Shown: positions 48,801 through 64,000 of the stretch, piece after piece | How the letters are laid out: each line of letters opens with the position of its first letter | How positions within the stretch are numbered: the first letter of the stretch is position 1 | Assembly (NCBI RefSeq): GCF_035594125.1 | Contig: NC_087172.1 | Location: forward strand, 21,354,930-21,418,929 | From: Scylla paramamosain | Taxonomy: Eukaryota; Arthropoda; Malacostraca; Decapoda; Portunidae | Length of the DNA: 64,000 bases | Direction: 5' to 3' | The notes under the pieces: model-generated | The model's input: only the letters and a program-made list of their open reading frames with translations | Databases searched by the model: none | Told to the model about the DNA's origin: nothing | Program-made: the position numbers and the translations under genes

Positions 48801-51791
48801 AAGCCCAAAAGCACTAAAAGTACATGTCTCTCGGATTGTTCTTTAGTTTCTTGATAAAATGTACTTTCCATGTATTTTATTGTTTAAGTAAGTAACAAGC
48901 TAAAAAAAAAAAAATCACTCAAAATACCTGTTTTTGATAATGTTACCCTGTGTCTTAATAAAGGGGGTTTGCATGCGTTTTAAGGCTTTGTTAGTTAAGT
49001 TGCCCCAAAAAACACTCAAAAGGAATTTTTTTAATGTTATTTTGTTTTCCCATATCGGGTGCTTTCGATATTTTTTTGCGTTTTGTTGTAAAATATGCAC
49101 AAAAACACTCATAGCATACGTTTCCTGTAATGTTTCATTTCACCGTAGAGGTTGCTTTGCCTGCATTTCGGTGTTTTGTTAACTAACAATGTGAAAAACA
49201 CATAAAATACACATTTTTTGTATTATTATTCTGTTTCTCCATTTAGAGTGTTATTCGTGCGTATCATAACATACACGTCTCTCGTAATGTTCTTTTGTTT
49301 CCCAATATAGTGTACTTTCAATACATATTTGCGGTTTTGTACGTAACAAGCTGAAAAGAACACAGAAAATGTATGTTTTTGTTAAAGTTATTGTTTCTCT
49401 TTAAAAGGTGTTTTGCAAGCGTTTTAGGGTTTTGGTAGGAGCTAAAAACACTCAAAAAATGTTTTGGTAATGTTTTTTTCCATATTATTTTTTTCCATGC
49501 TTTTTAGTGCTCTCGTGCCTTCAAAGGACACTCAAAAAACATGTTTATGTAAATGAAATTTCAGTTCACAATTGAGGTGCTTTTCATATATTTTGGCGTT
49601 TTGGTATTTAAGACATAAGACCTACCTAAGACCTACCTAAGACTCACTCATAATACTTGTTTCTAGTAATGTTCTGTCATTACCTGAAATAGGGTTCTTA
49701 ACATGCATTTTGTCGTTTTCATAGGTAACACGCTAAAAAGATATTAAAAATACTCCTTTTTGGTAATGGTATTCTTACTCCATGAAGTGTGTTGTGCATG
49801 CGTTTTAGCATTTTGATACGTAAGAAGCTAAAAACACTCATTGTTTTTTTTTTTTCTTAGGTTATTTGGTATTCTCATACAGGGTGATTTCCATGCATTT
49901 TAGTGTTATGGTGCATAACATACAAACACTCCAAAAATATGCTTCTGGAATTTCGTTTATTTTCCCCATATAGGATGCTTTGCATGCATTTTGGCAGTTT
50001 GGCACCTAATGATGCAAAAAACAGTTAAGAATGCACGTTTTTGTTAATGTTCTGTTTCTCCACATATAATGCTATTGAAGTATTTTGCGTTTTAGAACAT
50101 AAGAAGCTCAAAAGCACTCATAATACATTTTTTTTTTTAATGTCCTTTCCTTATTCAATATCAGATGCTTTGCATGAATTTCTGCGTTTTCGTGCATACC
50201 AATGTTAGGTTAGGCATAACATTGTGAAAACACTCAAAATACTCATTTTTTTAATGTTCTCTTTCTCCACATACAGTGTAGTTCATGCGTTTTAGCGTTT
50301 TGGTACCTAAGAAGTTAAAAAAAAAACTGAAAATACACGTCTCTCATAAAGTCTTTTTGCTTGCCGACGTTTTGCACTTTTAATACATATTTGTGATTAT
50401 GTACGTAACAAGCTAAAAAACACTGATAATACATTTTTTTATTTATTGTGTTTCTCTATATTGTTTTTGCATGCCGTTTAGCGTTTTGATATGTAAGTTT
50501 CTAAAAACACCCAAAAGACACGTTTTTGGTAATGTTTTTTTTTTTCTTTTCTCCATACAAGGTGTTTTCCATGCATTTTACTCTTTTCGTGCCTAATACG
50601 CATCAAAATACGCTCACGAGACATGTTCCTGGAAATGGAGTTTTAAATCACAATAGAGGGTGCTGAACATGCATTTTGGCATTCTGGAATCTAAGTATGT
50701 GAAAAAACACTCAAAATACACGTTTTTTGATAATGTTCTCTTTTCTATATAGATTGGTATTCATGCGTCTTAGCGATTTGATACGTAAGACGATCAAAAG
50801 CATTCATAATATCCGTTTCTATTTATGTTCTTTCGGTAGCCCATACTTTCCATGCATATTGTCGTTTTTATAGGTAACAAACTTTAAAATGCTCTGTTTT
50901 TCATAATATTATTCTTTTTCCCTAAAGAGTTTTCCATGCGTTTTAGAGTTTTGGCATTTAAGGAGCGGAAAGACTGAATATATACGTTTTTTGTAATGTT
51001 ATTTGATATTCCCATATAGGGTGGTTTCCATGCATTTTAGCGTTTTGGAGCAAAACATGGTTATAAACACTCCAAAAACATGTATCTGGAAATGTCATTT
51101 CCTTTCCCTGTATTCGGTGCTTTGCATGCATTTTGTCAGTTTTGCACGTAACACAAAAAAAAAAAAAAAAAAAAAAAACACACTCAAAATACACGTTTTT
51201 GGTAATATTGTTTTGATTCTCCACAGAGAGTGATATGCAACGCATTCTCGCGTTTTGGTATCTAAGAAGCTCAAAAGCTCCTTATACACGTTCCTCGTAC
51301 TATTCTTTACTTTTCCCATATAAGGTACTTTGCATGCATTTTAACGCCCATAAACACTCAAAATACTTGTTTTTGGTAATGTTACTCTGTGTCTCAATTA
51401 AGAGGTTTTGCATCAGTTTTAGCGTTTTGGTAGGTATCTCGAAAACACTGAAAAGGAAAAGGAGTTTTTTTAATGTTTTGTTTTTAAATATAGCGTGCTT
51501 TTCATGCTTTTTCGCTTTTTGATGTCTAACATGCACAAAAATTATTATACATTTCCTCTGATGTCATTTAATTTCACCATAGAGTTTTAGTACCTAACAA
51601 TGTAAAATACATTAAAAATAAAAGTTTGTGCTAATGTTCTGTTTTTCCGTATTGAGTGCTATTCATGAGTTTTAGCGTTTTTGTTCCTAAGAAGCTCAAA
51701 AATACTCCTATTACACGTTTTTCATAATGTCCTTACGTTTAGAAATATACTTTCAATGCATTTTGATGTTTTTCGACGTTCAAAAACACGC

Positions 51792-51907
<116 letters not shown>

Positions 51908-53488
51908 ATTGTGTTTCTCCTTGAAGAGTTTTGATTTTATTTTCTTTGCAGTCATTTTCAAGTTTTAGTACCTAACAATGGAAAATACACGCAAATTACA
52001 CGTTTTGGTAATGTATATTACCATTCTATTCATGTATTTTAGCGATTTGATACCTAAGAAGGTCAAAAAGACTCATAATATACTTTTTTCGAGAGGTCTT
52101 CTTGTGTCCTTATGCATTACGGCGTTTCTCTACGTGAAAAGTTCAAAACACTCAAAATACTTTTTTTTTTTTTTTTTGGCAATGCCATTCTGTTTCCTCA
52201 TAAAGGGTGCTTTGCAAGCATTTTAGTGTTTTGGTACGATAGAAGATCACACACAATTTTTTTTTTTTTTCTTTTTTGGTAGTTTTCTTTTCCCATACAG
52301 GAAGAATTCCATGTTTTTTTTAGCGTTTTAGTGGCAATCACGTAAAAAAAAAAAGTTCAAAATACACGTTACTGCTAATTTCGTTTTGTTTTCCAAAATA
52401 GGTTGCTTTGCAGGTATTTTTGTGTTTTGCTACCAAACAATGTAAAATTAATTCAAAATACAAATTTTTAGTAATGTTCTGTTCCTCCTTTTAGAGTACT
52501 ATTCATGAGTTTTATCGTTTTGGCTCCTAAGATCAAAAACAATGATAATACACGTTTCTCATAATGTCCTTTCGTTTTCCAATAGAGGGTACTACCCATG
52601 TATTTTTGCGTTTTTGTACGCAAAAAGCTGAAAAAAAGAACATTCAAAATACTTGTTTAAGGTAATGTTATTGTTTTTCTCTATAAAAGGCGTTTTACAT
52701 ACGTTTTAAGGTTTTGGTATGTAAAAACACTTAAAAAAATTTTTTTCGACATGTATTCTTTTTTCCGTACAGTGGTTTCTATGCTTTTTAGAGTTTTGTT
52801 GCCTAAATCGCTAGTAAAACCTCAAAAGACACGTTTAGAGAATTTTTTTCCCCATATAGGGTGCTTTGCATGTATTTTGTCGTTATGACACCTTATAATG
52901 TGAAATAAACTCAAATTTAACGTTTTTGGTAATATTGTTCTGTTTCTTTATATAGAGTACTGTTCATGCCTTTTAGCGTTTTGGTACTTTGAAAGCTAAA
53001 AAAAACAATTATTATATACGATTCTCTTAATCACTTTTCGTTTTCCCATATTGCATAAATTGCATTCATTTTCGGAAAATGACACCTACCAATGTGAAAT
53101 ACTCTCAAAATACAAGTTTTTCGTAACATTTTTCTGTTTCTTGATATAAAGTGCTATTTATACACGTTTTAGCGTTTTGATACTTAATTGAAAAGCTCAA
53201 CCTCACTTATAATACTTGTTTTTCATAATGTGTTTTGTTTCCTTATATAAGGAGTTTTGCATGAATTTTGGCGTTATGGCACCTATCAATGTGAAATTAA
53301 CTCAAAATACATATTCTTGGTAATGTTCTGTTTCTCCATATAGAGAGCAATTCATGCGTTTAAGCGTTCTGGTACTTAAGCTCAAAAACATTCATAAAAC
53401 ACGTTTCTCGTAGTTTGATTTTGTTTCCCCTTATTGCTTAGTTTGCATTCAATTTTACATTTTTGTATATAACAAGTTAAAAAACACT

Positions 53489-53868
<380 letters not shown>

Positions 53869-56110
53869 AAAAAAAGTTTTTTGTTAATTTGTATTCCATA
53901 TAGGGTGCTTTTCATTCCTCTTAGCGTTTTGGTGCTTAACACGCCCAAAAATCTCAAAAGACACGTTTCTGGTAATGCCATTTCGCTTCCCCACGTTTTT
54001 AGCAATTTTCTCTTTCTCCATATTTTATACTATTCACGCGTTTTGGTATTTTCGTATCCAAGAATCTTAAAATTACTCATAATACACGTTTTCGATAATA
54101 TCGTTTTGTTTCATCGTATAGGGTACTTTGTATGCATTTTAACGTTTTGGTACCTAATAATGTGAAATACACTCAAAATACACGTTTTTTTGGTTTTGTT
54201 CTGTGTCTGCATATATAGTGCAATTCATGTTTTCCGTACCTAAGAAGTTCAAAAATCGCTCAATGCACGTTTATTGTAATGTCTTTTTGATTTCCCCATA
54301 TCAAGTACTTTGCATGGATTTTTGCGTTTTTATACAGAACAATCTCAAAAAAACTCAAAATGTTTGTTTTGGTTAGGATATTTTGTTTCCCCATGAAGGA
54401 TGTTTTTGCATGTATTTTAGCGTTTTGATACGATAGCTCACAAACACTCAAAAGACATTTTATTTTAATTTTTATTTATTTATTTATTTATTTTTTTGCA
54501 ATATTGTTTTGTTTCCCCATATGCTTTTTAGTATTTTGGTGCCTAACACGGACATAAACATTTTAAAAGACACGTTTCTGGAAATGTTTCTTTTCCTGAT
54601 ATAGGTTGCTTTGCATGTATTTTGTCTTTTTGGTACCTAACTGTGAATTAAACTTTTTTTCGTAATATTATTTTGCTTCTTAAAATAGAGTAACATTTAT
54701 AGGTTTTTGGGTTTTGGTACCATGAAAAATTCAAAAACTCTCATGATTCACGTTTTTGGTAATGTCTTTCGGTTTCCACATATAGGGTAATTTACATGCA
54801 TTTTGGAGTTTTCTACGTAACAAAACTCAAAAATGTTTTTGGTAATGTTATTGTTTCTACATAAAGTGTGCTTTACATGCATTTTTTGCGTTTTGGTAAG
54901 TATGAAGCTCAAAAACACTCAAAAGACACGTTTTCCTTAATGTTGTTTTTGTATATAGAATGAACTCCATGGTTTTTAGCGTTTAGGTGCCTAACACGCT
55001 CATAAACAATCAAAAGACACATATCTGGTAATGTCGTTTCGTTTCTCCATATAGGAGGCGTTGCATGCATTATGGGGTTTAGTACCTATTTATGTGAAAG
55101 ACACTTCTGTTTCTTTCTATAGAGTGTTATTGATGCGATTTTAGACTTTTGATAGCTAAGAACCTCTAAACCACTCTTAATACATGTTTCTCGTAATGTG
55201 TCTTCGTTGCCCCATCTAGGGTACTTTCTATACATTTTGACGTTTATCTACGTAAGAATCTAAAAAAAAAGTAATATTATTGTTTTATTCACATAAGGTG
55301 TTTTACATGTGTTATAGCATTTTGGAATCTAAGGCGTTGAATAACACTCAAAAAAACAATTTTTTGGGATATTTTTTCTATAGAGGGTGTTTTCCATGCT
55401 TTTCAGAATTTTGTGCCAAACACACTCATAAACACTCAAAATATACGTTTTCTAGATATCTCGTTTCCTTTCCCCATGCAGTTTCCATGTTCCCCATGAG
55501 ATACACGGTTTTGGTAAAGTTTTGTTTTCCTTTTTTTTTTTCCATATAGAGTGCTACTCATGCGTTTTCGTGTTTTTAATACCTAAGAAGCTCAAAAAAC
55601 ACTCATAATGTACGTTTCTTCTAATATCTTTTCGTTTCCTCATATAGGAGTACGTTTTTGACGTTTTTGTACGTAACAAGCTGAAAACACAAAATACCTG
55701 TTTTGGTGATGTTATTGTGTTACTCGATATACGGTATTTTGCATGCAGTTTAACGGTTTGGTAAGTTAGTAGTTGAAAAACACTGTAAATAAACTATATT
55801 GGTATTTTTTTTTCTCTTTTTTCCATATAGGGTGCTTCAGATGGTTTTTAGCGTTTTGTGCCTTACACGCTCATAAACACTCAAAAGACTTGTTTCTTGA
55901 AGTGCTTTGCTTCCATTATTTTGCGTTTTAATACCTAACAATGTAAAATACACTCCACGTTCTTTGGTAATGTTATTCTGCTCAATATAGAATACAATTT
56001 ATGTCTGTTAGCGCTTTGTTACCTAAGAAGCTCAAAAACTCTCACACGAGAAATACACGTTTCTCGTAATGTTTTTTTTTTTTCGTTTCCCAATATAGGG
56101 AAAACAAAAC

Positions 56111-56225
<115 letters not shown>

Positions 56226-59200
56226 CATTTTGCCGTTTTTGTACGTAATAAGTTTTAAACTTAAAAAAAAATAATTGTTTTTGATAAAGTTATTGTGTTT
56301 CTCCATAAAGTGTGTTTTTTATGCCATTTAGTGTTTTGGTACGTATGAAGTCCAAAATACTGAACAAACACATATTTCGTAACGTTGTTTTGTATTTTCA
56401 TATAAGGTAAATTCCATGCTTTTTAGCTTTTTTGTGCCTAACACTCTCAAAAAACACTAAAAAGACACGTTTCTTGTAATTTGGGGTTTTTGTACCAAAT
56501 AATGTAAAAAACAAAATGCACGTTTTTGGTAATGTTCTTTTTTTTTTCCATATAGTAAGCTATTAATATGTTTTAGAGTTTTGATTCCTAAGAAGCACAA
56601 AAAAGACTCATAATAAATGTTTCTTGTAATGTCTTTTCGTTTCTCCTTACAGGGTAATTTTCATGCATCTTGGCGTTTTCCTACGTACCAAGACACGAAA
56701 CGCTCAAAATACTTCTTTTGAGTATGTTTTTCTGTTTCTCCACAAAAGGTGTTTTGCATGCGTTTTAGCGTTCTGGTATGTAAACAGCTCAAAAACTCTA
56801 AAAAGAAACGTTTTTAGTAATGTTTTCTTTTCCCACATAGCGTACTGTGTGCTTTTAAGTGTTTTGGTGCCTAGATCGCTCATAAAAACAAAAAATACAT
56901 GTTCCTGGAAATCTTTTCAGACATAAGGTGCTTTGCTTTTTTGCTTTTTGTCACCTAACATTGCGGAATTCACAGAAAATACAAGTTTTTGGTATGTTAT
57001 TCTGTTTCTCCGTATAGCGAGTTTTGCATGAGTTTTTTGGGATTTGGTATTAAAGAAGCTCAAAAACCCTAATAATATACGTTTCTTGTAATGTGTTTTT
57101 CGTTTATTGTTATAGGGTACTTTCCATGCACTTTGGCGTTCTTTTAAGTCACAAGCTCAAAAACTCTAAAAATACATGTTTTTTGGTAAGGTGATTGTGT
57201 TTTATCCTTGAAGGATGTTTTACGTGCATTTTAGCGTTTTGGTAAGTAGCTCAAAACACTAAAGGAACCCATTTTCAGTAATGTGGTAACGTAACAAGCT
57301 GAAAACAATAAAAAATACTTTTTTCGGGAGGTAATATAATTCTGTTTCTGCATATACGGTGCTTTTTTCAGTCGCTGTAGCGTTTTCGTACGTAGGTAGC
57401 TCAAAAACACTGAAAAAAACTTTTTTGGTAATGTTTTGTTCTCACATATAGGGGGATTTTCATTTTTTTTTTTTTTTTTAGCGATTTAACACTCAAAAGA
57501 CACATTTTTGAAAATCAAATTTTCTTCTCTAACATAGAGTGCTTTACGTACATTTTTGACATTTTACTACTCAGCAATGTGAAAAACACTTGAAATAAAT
57601 GTTTTAGGTAATGTTGTTCTGATTCTTCATATAGAGTCTCATTCAAGCGCTTCCGAGATTTTGTACCTAAGATGCTCAAAATCACTCATAATTCACGTTT
57701 CTCGTAATGTCTTTTCGTTTCCTCATATGAGGTATTTTCTATGCTTTTTAACGTTTTTGTACGTAACAAGCTTAAAACACTGAAAATAATTGCTTTCGGT
57801 AATGTTTTTTTTTCTTCAATAAACGGTGTTTTGCATGCGTTTTACTATTTTGTTACGTAGGTAGATAAAAAAAAATGCACTCAAAAGACACGCTTTTGGT
57901 AATGTTTTCTTTTCTTTTCGTATTTAGGGTGCTTTATATGCTTTTTTTCTGCATAATACGCTCATAAACACTCAAAATACACGTTTGTGGATGTTTTTTC
58001 GTTTTCTCCATATAGTGTGCTCTCATGCATTTTGGCGTAATGGCACCCAAGAATGTGAAATACGTTCAAAATACACGTTTTTGGTAATACTGTTCTCCGT
58101 ATAGACTGCTATAGGCTGCTAATAGATGTTTCTCATATTTTTTTTTCTTATATAAGGTAATTTCCATGCTTTTTGACTTTTTTATACGTAATAAGCTCAA
58201 AAACACTCAAAATACTTCTTTCAAATGTGTTTTACATGCCTTTTAGCATTTTGCTAGGTAAAAAAATCAAAACTCCGAACAGACACGCTTTTTCGTAATA
58301 TTGTTTTGTGTTACCATACAGGGTGAATTCCATGCTTTCTAGCGTTTTGGTGGCGAACAAGCTCAAAACACTGAAAAGACACCTTTCTGCTAATGTCGTT
58401 ACCTTTCTCCATATAGGAGGTTTTGTACGTATTTTTGCGTTTTGGTAGCTAACGATGTGAAAAACGCTCAAAATACACATTTTCGGTAATGTTTTGGTTT
58501 TCCATATAGAGTGCTATTCATGCGTTTTAGAGTTTTGGTACCTAAGATGCGCGTCTCAAGTAATGCCCTTTCGTTTTCCCTTTTTTTTTTTTAATAATAA
58601 TAAACTAAAAAAAAAAAAAAAAGCACACAAAATACTTATTTTTCGTAATATCATTATGTTTCTTCAGGAAGGTTATTTTGCATGTGATTTAGTACGTATG
58701 AAGTTGAAAAAAAACTTGGGAAACTTTTTTTTCCTAAAGTGTTGTTTTCCCATATAGATTGATTTCCATGCTTTTTAGCGTTATATTGCGTAACACGCTC
58801 AAAAACACTAAAAAAAAAAACACGTTTCTGGAAAATTTATTTCCTTTCCACATGTAGGAATTATTGCATGCATTTTGGCGTTTTGGTACCTAATGTTGCT
58901 TAGTTTCTTCATATAAAGTGCTACTCATGTGTTTTGGTTTTGCTGCCTATAAAGCTCAAAATACTTATAATGCACGTCTCTGGTAATTTCCATTTGGCTT
59001 TTATATAGAGTATTTTGCATGCATTTTTTTGGTGTTTTTGTACGTAAGATGTTCAAAAACATCTTACAAATATGTTTTTGTAATGTCATTCTTTTTCTTT
59101 ACAGAGGGTGTTTTGCATAACGCTCATAAACTCTCAAAAGACATGTTTCTGGAAATTTCGTTTTCTTTCTCCATATAAGGTTCTTTTATGTATTTTGGCG

Positions 59201-62200
59201 TTATAGTACCTTACAATATAAAAAAAAAAACATTCAAAATAAATGCTTTTACTAATGTTGTTCAGTTTTTTTTTTTTTTTTTCATTTTGATACCTAAAAG
59301 GTACGAAAACTCTCATAATAAACTTCTCACCAAATGTCTTTTCATTTCATCGTGTAAAGTACTTTACATGTATTTTGGCATTTTTTTCTGCGTAACAAGC
59401 TCAAAATGAATGAAAATAAACGTTTTTTCATTAAGTTATACTCTTTCTTCATTAATTTTTTTTTGGCATACCTTTCAACGTTTTGGTACGTAAATAACTC
59501 AAAAAACACGGAATAGAGAAGCTTCTGGTAATATTGTTCTGTTTTCCCATATAGGGTGCTTTACTTTCTTTTTATTGTTTTTGACCCTCGCACGTTTATA
59601 AACATTCAAAAACACGTTTCTTTTCCATTCTCCATATAGGATAGTTTGCATCCATTTTGGCGGTTTGGCGTCTAACAATTTGAAATATACTCAAAATACA
59701 CGCTTTTTTGGTAATGTTTTGTTTCTCCATAATGACCACTATTCAGGTTTTTTTTTTTTTTTTAGCATTTTGGTGCCTAAGACGCCCAAAAACACTCATA
59801 ATGCACTTTTCCCGGAATATTCTTTCGTTTGCTATATAGGGCAATTTCCAGGGATTTTGGTGATACTTTAAGTAAGAAATTCAAAGCACCCAAAATACTT
59901 TTTTTTTTTTTTTTTTTTGTAATATTATTATCTATCTCCATAGACGGTGTTTTGCATGCGTTTTTGTTACGTAGGTAGCTAAAAAAAAATAGTCTAAGGG
60001 AACGTTTTCTAGTAAAATTATTTTGTTTCCCTATTCACAGTGCTTTCTTTTCTTTTAAGCATATAGGTTCCTATCATAATAATAAACACACAAAAGAAAC
60101 GTCTCTAAAAATGTCGATTCTTTTACCCATATAGGGTGCTTTTCCTGCATGTTGGCTTTTTCGTACCTAACAATATGAAACAGACTGAAAATACTTGTTT
60201 TTTATACTGTGTTCTGTTTCTCTTCAAGAGTTTTAGCGTTTTAGTACCGAAGAATCTCAAAAACACTTATAGTCCACATTTTTCGTAATGACTCTTCGTT
60301 TTTTCTATTTGAGGTCTTTGCATGGAATTTGGCTTGCAAAAATGCATGCCAAAATGCAAGCTGAAAAACATTCAAATTAATGTTTTTTTTTTTTTTTTTT
60401 GTGGAAATGTTATTCTGTTTCTCCATAAAGGGTGTTTTGCACGTATTTTAGCGTTTTGGTGCTGAACTCAAAGGACTCAAAGGACACGTTTTTGGTAATG
60501 ATATTTTCTACTTCCATATATTGTGCTTTCCATGCTTTTTAGCGTTTTGGTGCCTAGCATGCACAAAAACAAGCAAAAGATACGTTTCTTGAAATGTCGT
60601 TTTCTTTTTCCATAAAACCGGCTTTTTCTATGCATTTTTGTCAGTTGATTTACACGTTTTTTGTTTATAATTAGAGAATGGTATCAACGCGTTTTCGCGT
60701 TTTTTCTATCTAAGATACTGAAGAACACTCATAATGCATGTTAATCATAATGGCTTTTTTTTTTTTTTTCTCCATATAGAGTATTTTGTATTTGCGGCAA
60801 TTTTCTAGGTGATAAGCTGAAAACACAATAAGTATTTGTTTTTGGTAATGTTATTCTATTTCCTTATAAAGTGTGTTTTCCATGCGTTTTTTTTTTTTTT
60901 CGTTTTGGTAAGTAAGAAGTCCCAAAACTCTCAAAAGATACATTATTCGTAATGTTGTTTTGTATTCGCATACAGAGTGACTTCTATGCTTTTAAGCATT
61001 TTGGTGCCTAACTCGCTCAAAGAAACACTCGAAAGACTCATTTGTAGCAACCTCGATTCGTTTACCAATATTGAAGGCTTTGCATGCATTTTGGCGTTTT
61101 GGTACCTAATGATGTGTAAACACTTAAGATGCACGTTTTTTTGTTTATTTAATTTTGTTTCTACTTATACAATGATATTTATGTGATTTAGCGTTTTGAT
61201 ATATAAGAAGCTCAAAAACTATCATAATATTTGTTTTTCGTAATGTCTTTTCGCTTCCCCAAGGAGAGTACTTTGCATTGCATTCTGGGGTTTTTTACGT
61301 AAGAAGCTCAAAACATTAAATAATACATGTTTTTGGTAAAGATATAGTTTCTCCATAAAAGTATTTTTACATTTTTTTTTCAGAGTTTTGGAACATAAAT
61401 AGCTGAAAAACTCTTAAAAGTGACGTTTTTTGTAACATTGTGTTCCTTTTCCATATACGGTGCTTTCCGTGCTTTTTATTATTTTAGTGCCTAGATCGCT
61501 CATAAACACTTACTCAAAAGACACGTTTCTGGAAATCTCGTGTTGTTACCTTCTATTCATTTGGTACATAAGAAGCTTAAAAACACCCATAATACTCTTT
61601 TCTTGTGATGTCTTTTCCTTTCACCATATAAGGTACTTTTCATGTTTTTTTATTTATTTATTTATTTATTTTTTTGTACGTAACAAACTCAAAACTCTCA
61701 AAATTGTTGTTTTGAGTAATGTTATTGTTTCTTTATAAAAAGTGTTAATGTATTTTAAATTTTTTGGTACGTAATTAGCTCAAAAACACTTAAAAGACAC
61801 TTTTAGTAAATTTAGATTTTCCATATGGTGGTTTTCCAAGCATTTAAGCATTTTGGTACGTAATTATTGAAAAAAAATCAAACTACATGTTTTTGGTAAT
61901 GACGTTCTGTTCCTCGATATAATGTGATATTAATGCGTTTCAGGAATTTTGGTACTCATAATACACATCTCTCGTAATGTGCTTTCCTCTCCCCAAACAT
62001 GATCATTTGAAATCATTTTTGGCGTTTTTGTACGTAACTAGCTCGAAAAAAAAAAAAAAAACACTCAAAATACTTGTTTTAGGTAATTTAATTGTTTATC
62101 TATAAAGGTTCTTTTTAATACGTTTAAGCGTTTTGGTAGGTAAAAATCTGAAAACACTTAAAAGACACGTTTTGGGTAATGTTCTTTTCTATTCTTATAT

Positions 62201-64000
62201 AGGGTGATTTCCATGCTTTCCAGCGTTTTGGTGCCTAACGTGCATAAAAACACGCAAAAGATACGTTTCTTGGAATGTCGTTTCGTTTCCCCATATTAAT
62301 AGCTTTCAATGCATTTTCTACGTAACAAGCTGAAAACACAAGAAATACTCGTTTTTGGTAATAATATCATGTTTCTCTATGAAACACTAAAAAGAGATGT
62401 TTTCGGTAATATTGATTTCTTTTACCTTATACGGTGCTTTCCATGCTTTTTACCGTTTTGGTGTCTATAATGCTCATAACACTCTAAAGACACGTTTCTG
62501 TAAATCTCGTTTCCTTTTACCCATACAGGGTCCTCTGTATGCATTTTGGGGTTTTGATAACTAACTGTGAAATATACACAGAATACACGTTTTTGGTCAT
62601 ATGATGTTCTCCATAAAGTTTCTATTAATGTGTTTCGTTGTTTAAATACCTAAGTAGCTCAAAAACACCCATAATGGACGTTTCTCGTAAAGTCTTTTCG
62701 TTTCCTCTTATAGGGTATTTAAATGCATTTTGGTGTTTTTGTATGTAACAAGCTGAAAACATTGAAAATACTTGTTTTTGGTATTGTTACTCCGTTTCTT
62801 CATAAAGTGTGTTTTTGAACGCTTTTTAGCGTTTTGGTAAGTTACTCAAAACACTCAAAAGACACGTTTTTTTTTCTTTATTGTAAAGTTGTTTTGTATC
62901 CTGATATGGTTTGCTTTGGAAGCATTTTGGCGTTTTGACACCTAATAATGGGAAAAATACTCAAAATACACGTTTTTATTAATGTTGTTCTTTCTCGATA
63001 TAGAGTGCTATTCATGCTGAAAATAATAACACACGTTTCTTGTTCTCGTTCCCCTATATAGAGCGCTTTGCATGAATTTTGTCTTTTTTTTTTCTACGTT
63101 ACAAGCTCAAAAACATTCAAAATATACGTTTTTGTGAAGTTATAATGTTTCCCCATAAAAAGCTTTTGCATGTTTTTTTTTTTTTTTTTCTAACGTTTTG
63201 GTACACAAGTAGGTTAGAATATTGCTTTGTTAGAATATTTTGTTTTCACATATAGGGTGCTTTTCATGTTTTTTTTTTTTTTTTTTTTTTCGTTTAGATG
63301 CCTAGTACGCTTATTAAAACTCAAAATACACGTTTCTGGAAATTTCGTTTCCTTTCCTAATATAGAATGATTTGCATGCATTTTGGCGTTTTGGTACTTA
63401 ACAATATGACATACACTCAAAATACGCTTTCATGATAATGTTGTTCTGTTTCTTTATTCTTGCGTTTTAACGTTTTGGTTCCTAACAAGATAAAAAATAT
63501 GTTTGGTAATTTTATTGTTTCTCCATATAGAATGCTATTTATACGTTTTATCTTTTTGTTACCTAAAAAGCTCGAAAACATTTTTAATACATGTTTCAAC
63601 TAATGTCTTTTCGTTTCCACATAGATGGTAATTTCCATGCCTTTCTACGTAACGAGGCCAAAAACCCTCGTAACTCAAAGGCACTAAAAAGAAACAATTT
63701 TGAAAATGTTTTGTTTTCTCATGAAGGGTGCTTTTCATGCTTTTTAGCTTTTTCGTAAACACTCAAAAGAGTAGCTTTCTGGAAATCTTGTTTCCTTACC
63801 GCATATAGGGTGCTTTTTCATGTATTTTGACGTTTCGATACCCAACAATGAGAAATAAACTCAAAATACACGTTTTCGATAAAGTTGTTCTGATTCTCCA
63901 TATAGAGTTTTCGAGCTTTAGTGCCTAGCATGCTTAGAAACACTGAAGATGTTTTTTTTTTTTTTTTTGTGTGATGTTATTGTGTTTCTCCACAAATGGT

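Overview
The window is animal nuclear DNA, most likely from a decapod crustacean and probably a crab. The evidence is spliced genes with GT-AG introns, very dense di- and trinucleotide microsatellites, Kazal-type inhibitor exons, and LINE families that I recognise from memory as decapod-type. No database was searched, so the organism call is an inference.

Region 1 (1-5,745) is gene-bearing. The last coding exons of a secreted Kazal-type protein lie at 1-154 and 686-906, with a 3'UTR and a polyadenylation signal near 1,351. About 2 kb of AAT, AAC, AG and CA microsatellites follows. A second gene then begins on the same strand: a compact promoter (CACGTG, TGACGTCA and a TATA-like box at 3,641-3,677), a non-coding first exon ending at 3,729, and a second exon carrying a signal peptide (ATG at 4,260, phase-1 donor at 4,323). 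The rest of that gene is not in the window. A 5'- and 3'-truncated CR1-like LINE at about 4,515-5,745 ends abruptly against the satellite.

Region 2 (5,746-64,000) is essentially one giant AT-rich satellite array of degenerate monomers of about 95 bp. The monomers fall into five recognisable classes (A-E) that recur in fixed order, making a pentameric higher-order repeat of about 475 bp; I estimate roughly 100 copies. The array is a mosaic of orientation blocks. Its dominant structure is a palindrome with arms 8,660-27,678 and 30,538-43,582, about 13 kb per arm after removing insertions. Arm identity is about 93-99% in the segments I compared by eye. Smaller orientation switches are nested inside it, including a perfect 106-bp inverted repeat at 32,111-32,354. 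From 39,354 to the end the array runs in one (minus) orientation.

Three mobile elements interrupt the array: a 5'-truncated Jockey-like LINE (13,152-15,997, minus), a complete but defective hAT transposon with terminal inverted repeats and a near-perfect 8-bp target duplication (21,181-23,899), and a LINE with an inverted 5' half in the palindrome centre (28,232-30,134, with an ATT tail to 30,439). The hAT element has a clean empty site in the opposite arm near 34,441. Long TA tracts are embedded in several monomers. I see no functional protein-coding gene, RNA gene or CRISPR array in the satellite region; the many short ORFs there are chance readings of the repeat.
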